Shown piece after piece: positions 1-11,653 of a stretch of DNA of 64,000 nt. The DNA is taken from NCBI GenBank assembly GCA_037954325.1, contig JBBMNZ010000006.1, positions 3,938,501-4,002,500 on the forward strand, given 5' to 3'. The stretch is from Fistularia commersonii (Eukaryota > Chordata > Actinopteri > Syngnathiformes > Fistulariidae). The notes under the pieces are model-generated. The model was not told where the DNA came from, did no database searches, and saw only the letters and a program-made list of their open reading frames with translations. The translations under genes and the position numbers were made by a program. Positions within the stretch are counted from its first letter, which is position 1. Each line of letters starts with the position of its first letter.

Positions 1-43
1 GCCAGGGAGCCGGGCTTGACATCGTCTATCTTCTGGCGGTGAC
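1..43 (-). CDS. runx1: runx1 linker exon after the Runt domain (cut by the window edge)
   Basis: Minus-strand sequence after an AG at 45-44 begins GT, which completes the Arg codon left open at 2871, and continues HRQKIDDVKPGSL to the window edge. Human RUNX1 has HRQKLDDQTKPGSL here, so the match is specific, with QT replaced by a single Val. HRQK belongs to the nuclear-localisation segment at the end of the Runt domain. The acceptor is weak: the 25 nt upstream of the AG are not pyrimidine-rich. The rest of this exon and the transactivation, inhibitory and VWRPY regions lie to the left of the window. Confidence 0.9.
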
Positions 44-2626
44 CTGGTTGAATGGACCGCTTTAGATTGAACCTGTTTTTTCTGCCTTTTTTTTTTTCAG
101 CTGTCCACACTCACATCTTTGAACACGTGCAAAAATACATATCGGGTTTCCACTATCGCTTTATGAACAGCTCTATTGAGTTTGTTGGCTATGACTGAGA
201 AAAAAAAGACAACCATAATTATCATGCAATTACAGCCATCAATTATCTTTATGCGACCGCAGAGGGACTTCTCGGCGTCTCTTTCTCTATGTCGAAATGT
301 GCATTTCCTCTCCACTCGGGAGATTGAATGAGCGCGAAATTAAAGTTAGCGCAAATACCCCACGACTTTCGAGCAACTTATTTTTTTACTACATGTGAAA
401 CGGTCCAGGTTACAATGAGCACAGAGTTTTTTGACCTACAAGGCTGTTTATTGGGTGTTTGGAGAAGCGGGAGCCTTATAAAACAACATTTTTTTTTTTC
501 CCAAACCTGAAATTATCCAGGTTTTAGCCACATGTGCTGCACCCGCCTTTTTTGGGAATTGGAAGCGTGTGTGAGATGAGTTTATCTTCTGACTGCGGCG
601 AAACAAAAACATCCGCCGCAGAAGAAGGTCATTTACGTAAGAGAAGCCAACTAGCATGCAAACGGCGCCGAAAATATCTCTGGATCGCCGAGCCACCGTC
701 CGGAACCGAAGTGTGTTACTGCACCGGTGTGTGTGTTAACACATCCGACAAAGATCCGCGTGTGTGAAAGGGCAGCTGAGTTTATCGGAGAAAGAGGCCT
801 GGATTTATGAACAGGAGTGTGTGTCCAAAACCTGTCGGCTTCACTTTGCCTGTACATTCTATACACGGTGGATGGTATGGATATATGTGTGTGTCCGTTT
901 GTGCGCACACGCATGGCGTTGTTTGGCAGCACTTCAAAGCACCGAGCCTAAGCTCCAGTTTCAGGCACTTCCTCTCAATGTGTGCATGTGTGTGTGTATT
1001 TATACTATCTGTGTGTGTGTGTGGAGACGAGTGATGGTTATTCACAGCTGAGCAGAGCCAGCAGGCGTCCCGACTTTTCCGACCGATCTCATCCCCCTTT
1101 CCCCTATTTCTTCCTTTTTGTACTTGCCGAACCAAAAATCCGATGGTTCTCCCTGCCTTGTTTCGCTGTGAGAAAATCTCCCGTGTTTCATCACACCCGG
1201 CAGTAGGGGAAGTCAGTGTTGCGTCAGCTCCCCCCCCCCCCGCAGCACAATGACTCACCCACGTAGCTTCGATACGCGACTTTCAATATCGTCAAATTAC
1301 CCGCAGCGTTCACACACCACGACCTTGCGGCTGGACACGCTCCGGCGCCGGAGCCCTCCCCCTTTTCTATTTCTATTTTCGGGGTGCGGCGTCAGTGGTG
1401 GAACATGTTTTCTCATTTAGAACAGCAAGATGCGGAAAATATAAACTAAAACAAAGTTTAGATATAGATGCCAATGCTGATGTTGCTGTTGCTGCAGTTC
1501 GTTAAAAAATGACGAGAAAGGGTATGTGTGATCATTCGCCAGGTTGCGTTGACACGTTGGAAGTAAGAGTGTGTTCTGAGATAAAATCCTCTGGTCTGCT
1601 GAATGAGATAACCAACCATTTTGCAGGTTTCCAGGTGGCACGGGTATTAATTCTTTTAGAATATCAAAGCTGTCGTATCATATCAGCTAGCATCGTAGAA
1701 GTGTTAGTGCTAACAGCTAACAGCTAACAGCCAACGGCAAACAAAACTTTTGATGCTCTTTCTGCTCTAACTGAGCGGATCTGTCCGAGGGTTCGGTCCC
1801 GGTAAAGGACAGTTTTCTCTCCTTTTTCGCCGTCGTCAAACCCTTTCTCGTGGGCGAATGATGGGTGTCTGCAAATTGTTTGAAATAGTGGTGGTCTGAA
1901 AGAACCTGCTCTAAGTGGAAAGTGTCACAAGACAACTTTGTCATGATTCGTTGTGGTTTAAATAAAATTGGACTCACAGGAATGTCGTCACTCATTCTCA
2001 AGCTGTCACCCTGAAAACCCAGCGTTTTTCTTTTGGACCACAAAGCGAAATTCAGACACCAAGAAGTAAAAAAGGGTTATCATTTAGTCCTTAGTTCATC
2101 AAATTGCAGTTCTGGGAACTACAGATTGCTTGTTGTCCATTTCGCAGAAAAAAAAACACTGGACTTTTTCCTCTTCTTCTATCTGGGTTTGAAAAAGTGA
2201 ACAAGTTCAAGTGTCTCAGATGATTTTTAAGAAAAGAGGAAAAGCACCTTTTAAGAAATACGAATTCCGATAATGAATTTAGACCTATTGCTTTCGCCCA
2301 TAAAGAACAAGGCGGGTATTTTTAAGTTTTCTATTCTAAGCATGTTAGCAGACTGCCGCGCAGACCTTAGATTAATGTCTAGCGATGCATTTCGTTGGAA
2401 GCCGTATTTATATTTGCCTTGACGAAACATTCGCAGGAACACAGATTTTTCTCTATGATCTCATCGAACGTGTGAAAGAAAACATCGTGCATGACTGAAT
2501 AACACAAGTTCATTTAAATGGTCGATAGCCGAGTGACTCAGAAGCGAGAAGGCCTTGTTATCATCGATCGAGCCACGGTGGCATTGGTTTCTCTGGAGGA
2601 GTCACAGTGTACGTGCGTGTGTGTGT

Positions 2627-2667
<41 letters not shown>

Positions 2668-2828
2668 TGGCTTTTCTGAAACCGGGGTGAAGCTAAAATA
2701 TCAACTGCTGCAGAAACGTCATTAATACGAGAGACGCCAACACTGAAGTACAATGAAGCCATCCAAAAATATCCGACTAAGTTTCTGTTAATAAAGTTGC
2801 TGTAAATAAAACACAGTAATCCTCAGTG

Positions 2829-2864
<36 letters not shown>

Positions 2865-2870
2865 ACTCAC
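44..2870 (-). other. runx1 intron between the last Runt exon and the linker exon
   Basis: 2,827 nt, GT-AG in minus orientation. It contains mostly unique DNA, TG-rich stretches at about 880-1025, a C10 run near 1231-1240, an interrupted (TG)n at 2615-2661, and a (TG)16 tract at 2831-2863 that abuts the donor. No other exon was recognised on either strand. Confidence 0.75.
2831..2863. repeat. (TG)16 microsatellite next to a runx1 donor site
   Basis: A pure 33-nt TG run on the plus strand. In the runx1 transcript it is a CA run starting at intron position +8 after the last Runt exon. Confidence 0.98.
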
Positions 2871-2975
2871 GTCGCGGCTCCCTGGGGCCGTCCACCGTGA
2901 TTTTAATGGCTCTCTGATACGTGGCCACCTGGGATGGGTTGGTGAACACGGTGATGGTCAGCGTGAAACTCTTCC
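2871..2975 (-). CDS. runx1: runx1 exon encoding the end of the Runt domain
   Basis: The acceptor is TTCCGCAG. The first two bases complete Gly, then KSFTLTITVFTNPSQVATYQ and RAIKITVDGPREPR follow, and the exon ends with the first base of the next Arg codon before donor GTGAGT. It is 105 nt, the same as I recall for the human exon. DNA-contact residues K167, T169, D171, R174 and R177 are kept. RAIKITVDG with Ile matches RUNX1; RUNX2 and RUNX3 have RAIKVTVDG. Two substitutions stand out: Gln for His163 in TYHRAIK, and Ser for Pro in NPPQ. On the intron side a (CA)n tract of 33 nt begins at +8 from the donor. Confidence 0.97.
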
Positions 2976-3135
2976 CTGCGGAAGGAAGGGGAGGGCAGAA
3001 AAAGATGGGGGAAAGAAAAAACACACCGATTCGATCAGCATTTTGGTCCACATTCTTTTTTTTAATGCAAGTTTGTGTGTTTGTTCTGAAACATGACCAA
3101 ATATTAATGTTGCTGCGTGGCTGAAGTCCATGCTA

Positions 3136-3206
3136 GCTGTCATTTGGCGAGAGGCAGGGTTCAGCCTGTCAGTTATTTGCAGAGTCTAAATTTAATTTTA
3201 TTGTTT

Positions 3207-3245
<39 letters not shown>

Positions 3246-3725
3246 TTTTGATTGCAAAGACAGTTGAGACGAACCACAGTGTAACCTGTAGTTTGTAGCT
3301 TGTGCTGCGATGACGCATTTACATTCATTCATTCATCTGGTTACCAGACAATCACAGGGCCACAAATAGTGAAAAGCAACCATTCATGTTTCATTTAGAG
3401 ACATAACACATAACATTCACTCATTCACTCAATATATAGTGACATACAACCATCCACCCTCTCACTCACATATAAAATCAACATACAATCATTCACCCTC
3501 TCATTCATTAGGAGGCATACAAATGCTCACTCTGTCATTTGCATGATTAATAGTGACATACAACAATCCACTGTCATATTTGCATCATATAGTGACCTAC
3601 ATCCATTCATTCATTCACACGATATACAGTTAAATCCAGTATTCACACTCTCATTCTCATGTTATCTAGAGACATACAACCATTCACTCTCTCTTCTGCA
3701 AAACAGCTGTGATATAGCCTGTTGG
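3136..3725 (+). repeat. Dispersed teleost repeat, copy with short internal array and (TG)n
   Basis: Begins with GCTGTCATTTGGCGAGAGG, is interrupted by (TG)17 at 3209-3243, resumes with ACAATCACAGGGCCACA at about 3349, and then has degenerate ~47-bp units of the type ACATACAACCATTCA/CACTCTCATTCA. The same modules recur at many places in the window, which is what identifies it as one family. The class of element is not known to me. Confidence 0.7.
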
Positions 3726-3844
3726 CCAGACTTGTGAATGTGTGTGTACATGTAATTTTTTTTTAATCACTTTGTCACTTTTATTTTTATTTACATTTTT
3801 CCTTTTAAATCTGTATTTTTTAGTATGTCTGTATGATGTCCTTG

Positions 3845-3895
3845 AGTATCAAGTAAGGCGCCTTCAGTGAAATGTATTATTATTATTATCATTTA
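3845..3895 (+). mobile_element. Retroposon 3' tail with (ATT)n
   Basis: AAGTAAGGCGCCTTCAGTGA followed by (ATT)n. A related end occurs near 19170-19235. Ends of this kind terminate truncated LINE-type inserts in fish genomes. No coding part remains. Confidence 0.45.
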
Positions 3896-4519
3896 GATAA
3901 TGAATGAATGAAAAAATAAATAAAAACATTAAAATCAGCCAGAAAGCTGCTGCGTATCTACAAGGACATGGAGAAAAATAAGAAAGAAATTAAAAAAAAA
4001 AAACAAATATTGGGCAATACGCTTTGAAATAAAGTCAAATAATACTTAAAAAAAAATCTGAAAAAAATTACATTCAGAAGTTGAAGGAATGATGCTGCCA
4101 CGAATTGATAAAAATAATAAATAAAAACACACACATACATAAACACACACACATATATGCATGCATGCACACGACTGCTGCTGCTGTTGCTGTGTGCCAG
4201 GGCTGGGGTAATGTTACAGTCTGGTGCCAAACACAAACGCCTGCACACGCACACACACACAGGCATACACACACATCACACTCATACGGGCAAGGCCAGG
4301 TGATTCACTGATTCCTGATCCCTTCTGCTCTGTTTTCGGTCTGTGCAAACATTCCTGATCTTACGTCTGTGGCAACGGGACTTGTGACACGATAAAACAA
4401 AAACAAAAAAAGACACGGAATTTATGTGCAAAATGATGAAATATTGTCTTTATCTATATTTTCCGAACAAAGTGAACGTTCCGATGACCTGCAATGGCTA
4501 TGAATAATAGCTGGTGTCC

Positions 4520-4550
4520 TGACACAAGACACTAGGGGGCGCCGCAACCG
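4520..4550 (+). promoter_or_regulatory. CTCF-like motif
   Basis: ACACTAGGGGGCGCCGC at about 4530-4546 matches the core of the vertebrate CTCF consensus (CCASYAGRKGGCGC type). It lies in a runx1 intron. Motif match only. Confidence 0.4.
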
Positions 4551-5227
4551 GTTGAGCTTGCATAAACTTTGTGGGTGTTTAAACAAACACGGCGTCTGGT
4601 GCCATTGAAGAAAACGTGCTCTTGTTTACGGAGAACCCGGGCAGGAAGAGACTTCCTATGATCAAGAAAGAGAACAGCTGAAGTCTTTGTGTGTGCATGT
4701 GTGTGTGTGTGTTGTGTCTATCGGGCAGCTGGTTGCATCACACACACACACACAGACATACACGCTCACACACTCACTTGATCACAAGGGCAACAGTCTT
4801 TTCCGGGACTTACTCTCTAATCACCCCTCTGTGTCTCTATGGAGATAAGACTGGATTTTACACATGGCCTGAGGTGTGTGTGCCTATGTGTCTGTCTGTG
4901 TGTGTGTGACTGTGTGTGATTGTGTGCGTGTGTGAGTTTGTGTGTGTTTCAAAGCATGCCAAGTCACTGTTGAGTCGCCCAGAAGACACACACACTCTCT
5001 TAATCACGAGCTCCTGAAAAACAAAACAGCAAGACTTTGCGATATGTGTTTTCCTGGCAAAAGCATCAAGGTGTGCCCGTGCATGTGCGCATGCACGAGC
5101 GAGCATCATGTCAGTGCTTGCCCGACTTTTTGTACGTATCAAAAAATCTCCTACTCACAGCATTTTTCAACAGATAAGTCTCTGATGTTATCCAGGTGTT
5201 TTCCTGGACGAGCATAAAACGGCGTGC

Positions 5228-5258
<31 letters not shown>

Positions 5259-6474
5259 TGTGGAGATATTGTGAAACCATAAAATGATGGTTCAGTTTAA
5301 AAGAGGAACTAAGAGAGTGACTGAAAACCAGCACCCACCCAACAACCTACCCACGCACACACACACACACACATGAATACACACACACGCACTACCTTAA
5401 TACCTCAGGGAAATAATTTGCTACCAAAAAAGGTCTTGCTCTGTAAATTTGTCTGATTCCTAGTCAAAATATCACAAAACCATGGTTATGAGAAACCAAG
5501 AATCATCTTATTTCACGTAAAACGCCCAATGTCATTGGGTATTTTTATTCTTCTCATGGTCCAATCCAATTATGAACTCGATTTTAAAAAAAATATATGA
5601 TAAAGTTTCAATGTTGCTTTTTTTCCCCCCTTTAAGTCACACTCAATGTCAAACTAACTTCAGCGAAACAGTTGCTACAATTACGTAATGACGTTCATTC
5701 TTTTTTTTTTCAACAGGGATGCTATGCTGTGAATGCCAGGTAGTTCCTCATGTTTACTCCTGGTTCCATCTTCCAGCGTCCTGCTTTACCAAAAGGCTGA
5801 TGAACATGTTTTTAAATATGCAAACTAGGTAATGAGTCATAAGTCATAGCGTGGAGACTTTTAATATTGTTCTCTTTAGACTTTTAGTACATGGTCTTAA
5901 ACTTTTCACATCCAGGCTTTTCTCACCCGCTTGGGTTCATCCAGCATGTTAACTTTACGTTTGTTTTCCGGCCGAAATGTTTTTTACAGATCTTTTTTTG
6001 TCTGGACCCCCAACAATTCTGGCTCTAAACCCTATGAGAAAAAAAAGAGTCAGCCAGGAGTACAAAGCAAATACCAGCTGCCTCCATCGTGAGTGTATCA
6101 GTGAGGAAGCAGTGACTAATGATGACTAAGTTATCACACAGACGCGTGAACACACACACACACACACACATATGAGGAAAAACCATTCGTCAAACCACTA
6201 AACCGCTCAACTGTGGTGGCTTGCTTAAGCCAGACAGTGAAAAAGGAGATGAAGTTTTCGACAGAACAGTTTTAAAAACGCTGTTCTCTGCAGCTTGTTG
6301 AAGTACCGCGCAGGAAAAAAAAAGCAAACAAAAAAAAAACCAACCTCAAACACATGGAGGCTAACAATAGCAGTATGCGGTTCGATATGAAATGTGAAAA
6401 AAAAATGTGCTGTGGTTGTTTGTTAAACCTCTCTGATCACAAATCCAATTGCTAATTTTTAACTAAGACCAGTT

Positions 6475-6690
6475 GCTATTGGATCACGGGGCCACATATA
6501 GATGAACAACCATTCACACATCCATTTAAACTTCTGGATGTTTTTGGACTGTGGGAGGAAACCGGAGAACATGGTGAAAATCCATGCAGATGCATTGGAG
6601 ACCTGCAAGCTGCGCACAGAATGTCCTCCCTGTCGGAACTGAACAACTGGGACGTTGTTGCTGAGAGGCTGGAGCGCCAACCACTGCATC
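6475..6690 (+). repeat. Dispersed teleost repeat, copy with the TTTGGACTGTGGGAGG module
   Basis: Carries GGGCCACATATAGATGAACA, one ACCATTCACACATCC unit, then TTTTTGGACTGTGGGAGGAA and a tail ending GGAGCGCCAACCACTGCATC. This order (ladder of ACCATTCAC units, then the GGACTGTGGGAGGAAACC module, then AACCACTGC) is a widespread fish repeat. This copy has about one unit of the internal ladder and so shows the unexpanded form. Confidence 0.7.
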
Positions 6691-7124
6691 AGTTTCTCAA
6701 AATTTGTTGCAACAATTTCAGGCTTAATTATTTTTTTTTGAGTAAAGCCTCTGATTTAATTGTTTTTCTTAATGTTGTTGTTCAGAGGTGTCGCAATTAA
6801 TCATTCCTTCTGGCTTTTGCATGCACTTCTTATAGGTGGCCACTCGGGGATCCGAAGCCCTCCGTAATAAAAGAAAAACATGTACAAGAGCAATAAGTTA
6901 AAAGATACATAGCCTGCACACACACACCTGTGTGCACAAACGCACACACCCATTAACTTTATAAACAGCACAACTCAAACACACAATTACCTGCTGCACT
7001 AAAAGGAATCAGGAAATGCAAGCAAGCTAACATGCTAACTGAGATGCTAACTGATGCTGAAGTCACGTAAACAAGAGGTTTGTTGTCAAAGCCAAAATCA
7101 AAAAGGTTAAATGGGACGTCCCAT

Positions 7125-7125
<1 letters not shown>

Positions 7126-7174
<49 letters not shown>
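7126..7174. repeat. (CA)24 microsatellite
   Basis: Pure CA run of 49 nt, extended with interruptions to about 7196. Confidence 0.97.
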
Positions 7175-7180
<6 letters not shown>

Positions 7181-7637
7181 ACAAACACATACACAATAAC
7201 CTGCTACAAGAAATGCAAGCATGCTAAAATGCTAAATGGCATGCTAACACTGCATTCACGTGAACAAGAGGTGTTATGTCAAGAGCAAAAGCAAAAAAGA
7301 AAAGCTAACAGGAAATGCAGGCAAGCTAACATGCTAAACGATGTGCTACCTGCCACTGCAAAACGGAATTTTACAGAAACAGAAACTTTACCAAAAAAAT
7401 GGTTTAAACTTAAAGAGGAAAAAGCAGAAAAAGAAAAACTCTGCCAGGAAATGTTGCCAACGTAAACGTAGAAGGACACACAAAGAAATGGTTCCGCATC
7501 CAGTGAGCAGACAGAGAATAAATCTTTACATAATGTTTATAAAATCACCTCTGAGCGAAACAACGTCCTGATGCCGGGAAGTGACCTGACTTCTTCTCTC
7601 CGCTGGGAAATTTGCATGACCTCCCCACACCCCCTCA

Positions 7638-7640
<3 letters not shown>

Positions 7641-7668
<28 letters not shown>
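7641..7668. repeat. (AC)14 microsatellite
   Basis: Pure 28-nt dinucleotide run in a runx1 intron. Confidence 0.95.
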
Positions 7669-7907
7669 CACCTCCTCTAACTTTCCTGATTTGAATTCTA
7701 TTACACATGAATTATTAATCCGTACGTTTTTCGGCGGCGTCACCATTAAATCTATATTGGATTGGCGGATTGTGTTTCCGCGTCTGCTGCGTGTGTGTGT
7801 CCGCACAGGACAGGCATTTGAAAGAGATCGGTTGGGACATTTGCCTGGTCTAACTGTGTGTGCATGAGTGTGTGTGCATGTGTGTGTGGGTGTGTCTGTG
7901 TCAGAAC

Positions 7908-7910
<3 letters not shown>

Positions 7911-7940
<30 letters not shown>
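7911..7940. repeat. (AG)15 microsatellite
   Basis: Pure 30-nt purine run, downstream of an interrupted TG stretch. Confidence 0.97.
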
Positions 7941-7944
<4 letters not shown>

Positions 7945-8163
7945 TTGGAGGTCGAGCGAGGTTAGCGTTGACTAGGGTTGAAGAGGGAAGTATGAATACC
8001 AGCATTTATTCTCGTGCACTTCCCCTTACTCTCTCCTCGCTGTGTTGTGTGTTTGTGCAAAACACCCCCGTTAATGTTCAACCATTATGACATTTTAATC
8101 ACTTATACTGTTTTGAATGTCTGCATGGTTATTTGCATAGTGTGTACCCAAGATCATATGATC

Positions 8164-8168
<5 letters not shown>

Positions 8169-8212
<44 letters not shown>
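8169..8212. repeat. (TG)22 microsatellite next to a runx1 donor site
   Basis: A pure 44-nt TG run. In the runx1 transcript it is a CA run starting at intron position +10 after the middle Runt exon, whose donor GTGCGC is weak. Confidence 0.98.
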
Positions 8213-8216
<4 letters not shown>

Positions 8217-8221
8217 CGCAC

Positions 8222-8378
8222 CTCTTCCGCTGCGGCCGACGAAGCGCAGGTCGTTGAATCGGGCCACCTGGTTCTTGATGGCTGCAGTGGCGTTGCGCAG
8301 CTCGGCTGAGTAGTTCTCGTCGTTCCCTGCCATGACCGTCACCAAGGTGCCGTCGGGGATGTCGCCAAGGGCAACCAC
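8222..8378 (-). CDS. runx1: runx1 exon encoding the middle of the Runt domain
   Basis: The acceptor is ATCACCAG after a pyrimidine-rich stretch. The exon reads VVALGDIPDGTLVTVMAGND, ENYSAELRNATAAIKNQVAR and FNDLRFVGRSGR plus the first base of Gly. It is 157 nt, the same length I recall for the human exon. The DNA-contact arginines R135, R139 and R142 (human RUNX1b numbering) are present, and AGNDENYSAELRNA is unchanged. Ile replaces Met in AAMKNQ, and Ile replaces Val in GDVPDG. The donor is GTGCGC, which lacks the usual A at +4, and a (CA)22 tract starts at intron position +10. With the flanking exons this makes a continuous immunoglobulin-like Runt fold. Confidence 0.97.
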
Positions 8379-11300
8379 CTGGTGATGCCACATTGGGCGG
8401 GAACAGAGAGGAGATCAGAACTTTACAACAATGCTTTATTTCAAACAAATGTAAAAGAAAAAAAAAACATAATAAAATAAAATGTCTGCAACAATAAGAA
8501 AATTTGTCACACTTACTAATTATGGTTTAATTTTTCCATTTATTTTTGTCAAATAGGTAATGTTATTACTCTTAATTTAATTTTTGTTCAAAGGCTATGA
8601 CAGAAATATCACTGCATTTACCTCTGACAGATATACATTTAACACTTTAACTATATATCTCTGGCTAGTTTAAATTTATATATCGTCACCTTCTTAAAAT
8701 AATTTTGGACAAAAATAATATAAAAAAAAAAGTCTAAATGCATCACATGGCTCACACATTTTTTTCTGTTTTTTTGAAATACTCGGAAAATAGGACTGAA
8801 TTTTTATATCATATATTTGAAAGTCACATCAATACTTGTATGAGTAAATTTAACTTCTTGTCCAGAACCTTAAAGGAAAATAAAAACCTTTCAGAAGTTC
8901 AAACCAGTTGGTTCACTGAAATAAACGCTCGGTGTCTCACCCTGGCATTTCTAACATTTCTACAGACATGGAGGCCCACCCAAGTCCCTCTCCCCTATTT
9001 TTTTTACAGACGTAAAACACAAAATGTGTGACGCTCAGGAGGAGGAAATGTTCTCCTTCCACATCCACATAAAGTCAAATGGCGCGTGTGAGAAAGAGCG
9101 GCTGGGGGTTTCTGGACCAGGGCCGATTCTATTTACACCTCTGACTCCAGTTGCTGTGACTCGGGCTCTTTTGTGCGAACATCCCATAATAACCTGGGTT
9201 CTACCTCCTGACATCTGCCTATAAAGGCGGCTTCACTCCCTGGGGTGACTCAGTCTACGGAGGTTCGTCTGGATCCACCCCTTCTGAGTATAAACTGTTA
9301 CAGTCGGGATATTTTTTCATTTATTGTCCCTCTGGGTCGTTTTTCCAAAAGACAGTATGTGTGGGATTTATCACCATGGTTACAACTCCTAGCCCAATGC
9401 TGGCCGATCTGATCCCGGCTTCCTTTACATGACAACCCCACCCTGGCTGAATGAAATTTTTTAAATAATAGGAGGATGGCATTATGACACCGGGGAAACA
9501 ATTAATTAAAAAAAAAAAAAAAAAAGGCAAAACAAACATTAAAAAACAGTAAACGAAAGAGAATGAATTAAATAAATGATAGAAAACAGCTTACAGGTAA
9601 AATTTAAATATCAAAAACAGAACCAAAAAAAAATCAGAAAATGAAAGACAGTGAATATAACTGTGAGGTAAATAAATAAATGAATGTATAAATGAATGAA
9701 TAAATTAGGAAAATTATCACTTACAGGTGGGATAGTAAAGTTTAAATTTGGAACATTAAAATATTCATCACATTTTCAATTGCTCCCACTACGGCTTCTT
9801 CTTCTACTACTAAAAAAAATCATATATTTGCAAAACATCAATTTGAAAATGACATCGTTATTTCAGTACTCAAGTGGCCTAATGTATGTCAAGTATCTCG
9901 AATATTGTTGGAAGCGAGTTGTCAAACACTTAACCCCCCAGTTGGCGTCCCGCTAGTTCATTTGTGTGCTTTGGTGCCGTTTGGCCATTCGAGCTGCTTT
10001 TTCCAGCAGACGTGGTGACAGATAACACTTTAGCCGTTGCAAGATCTCCACTTTTACGAGAAGCATATTGCAGCTCTCGCGTGGATCATCTACCGCCAGA
10101 GCGTCGCCATGACTTGAGACTTCAAACCTCCATAGAAATACATTTTGAAGTCATTAGGGGAGGTTTGATGGCTCCTGAACTTGGCCGTTAAAGACAAATC
10201 CCTGTAATTTATCTTATGAGAGGATATTTCACAGACATTAAAGAGGAGGGTGATTGCCAAGAATAGAAGATGAGAATTTTTTTTTTGCTCCATTTATTTC
10301 AAAGAATTGCACCCAACGCTATAATTACTGAATTACTGAGTTAGATATGGGAAGAAAAAAAAAACTTTCCCTGCTCACGCGCATATACCCACACACACAC
10401 ACACTCACACACATACACACACACACACACCATGTGGTTTAGGGAATGTCCATGTTGATATTCAAGTGTGTGTTAAGTGTGTATGCGTGTGCCTGAGGTC
10501 CCACCTTATGTGCACCTGCATTAGATTTCATGATCATTACAATCATCCATTATCAGTAAGAGGCAGTGTCATCCACTCATAATGCACCCCACGCACACAC
10601 ACGTGCACACACATACACACACGCGTGTATACTAATGCATAAAACTCAGTAAATCAATCCGCTGCGTGTTTGTGGCTAAAAGCTGCTTTTTCCACAAATG
10701 CATTTTTGCTTCAAAGTGCATGGAAGTTGATATGCGATGGTACACACGGAAATAAATAAGTGAATAAATAAGTAAAGGCAGTATGTTCTGTCCCGTGAAT
10801 GTAAGAAACAAGCAGCGTTCTGAGGAGCGTTCATTAAAGCGTCTAATGCACCCGAATTGTGTTATATCAGTAATGATAAGAACTTCCCTTGTGGATTTCC
10901 ACCCCAATCTGAAAGCCATGTTAATCCGTCAAGTGAATGCATGAATAATAAATGACGCGAGGACAACCATTTAAAAAATGATTTCTCGACGCGTCGGGGA
11001 TTCACAAACATTTCCCCTTGAAAGCGTTGGTAGAATTATTTATGAAAATGATTTAACATTTATGATGTAGGAGATCCTGACAAATGGAAACACTGCATTT
11101 TGAAACTTTATGAAAATCACATTTGAGTGGCGACTTTACGACAAGTATTTAAAAAAAATGATAAAATGATAATGCAAAAGTGAAAAATTACAATTTCTAA
11201 TACTATTGTTATTATTATATTATTAAATAACAGCAATTTTCATTTTATCATTATTGTAATGATATCATAACTATTGTTATATCATTATTATTACAAAATA

Positions 11301-11653
11301 ATGACAACATAATTATTATTATATTATAAAAATAACAGTTATACTCATTTTATTATATTGTTATTTTTACTATTATTATTATTAAATTATAAAATAACAA
11401 CACTCATATTATTACTATTTTTGTATATAAAAATAACAGTTATACTCATTTTATTATTATTATTATTATCAATAGTAATAATAATGATTAATAATTCAAT
11501 TGAAAATTTACTTTTTCTTTATGCCCCCTCCTTGCCAGTCCAAAGCAATTTTTATGCTTTGGACTGGTGAATTTCATCTAGATGTTGGCAGATGCACACA
11601 CACACACTCACACACGAGAGCACAAGAACACCGCATTCTGTCATCATACACAC
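8379..11653 (-). other. runx1 intron (about 3.3 kb)
   Basis: 3,275 nt, AT-rich and mostly unique. It contains a TATAAA (9220-9225) followed by an AP-1 type TGACTCA (9246-9252) on the plus strand, CA tracts around 10391-10430 and 10595-10625, and an ATT/AAT-rich low-complexity block at about 11200-11480. No exon was recognised. Confidence 0.7.

Larger units (their letters stand above)
2976..8221 (-). other. runx1 intron within the Runt domain (about 5.2 kb)
   Basis: 5,246 nt. It holds two copies of a dispersed fish repeat (about 3136-3725 and 6475-6690), a LINE-type tail with (ATT)n near 3845-3895, a cluster of short CA/TG tracts from 4120 to 5395, a CTCF-like motif near 4528, (CA)n at 7126-7174 and 7641-7668, (AG)15 at 7911-7940, and two degenerate copies of an AAATGCAAGCAAGCTAACAT-type segment at about 7014-7060 and 7200-7345. 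No exon was recognised inside it. Confidence 0.7.

Noticed and set aside
75..110. T-rich stretch ending TTTTTCAG on the plus strand, like a splice acceptor
   Set aside because: No plus-strand exon or matching donor follows, and the gene here is on the minus strand.
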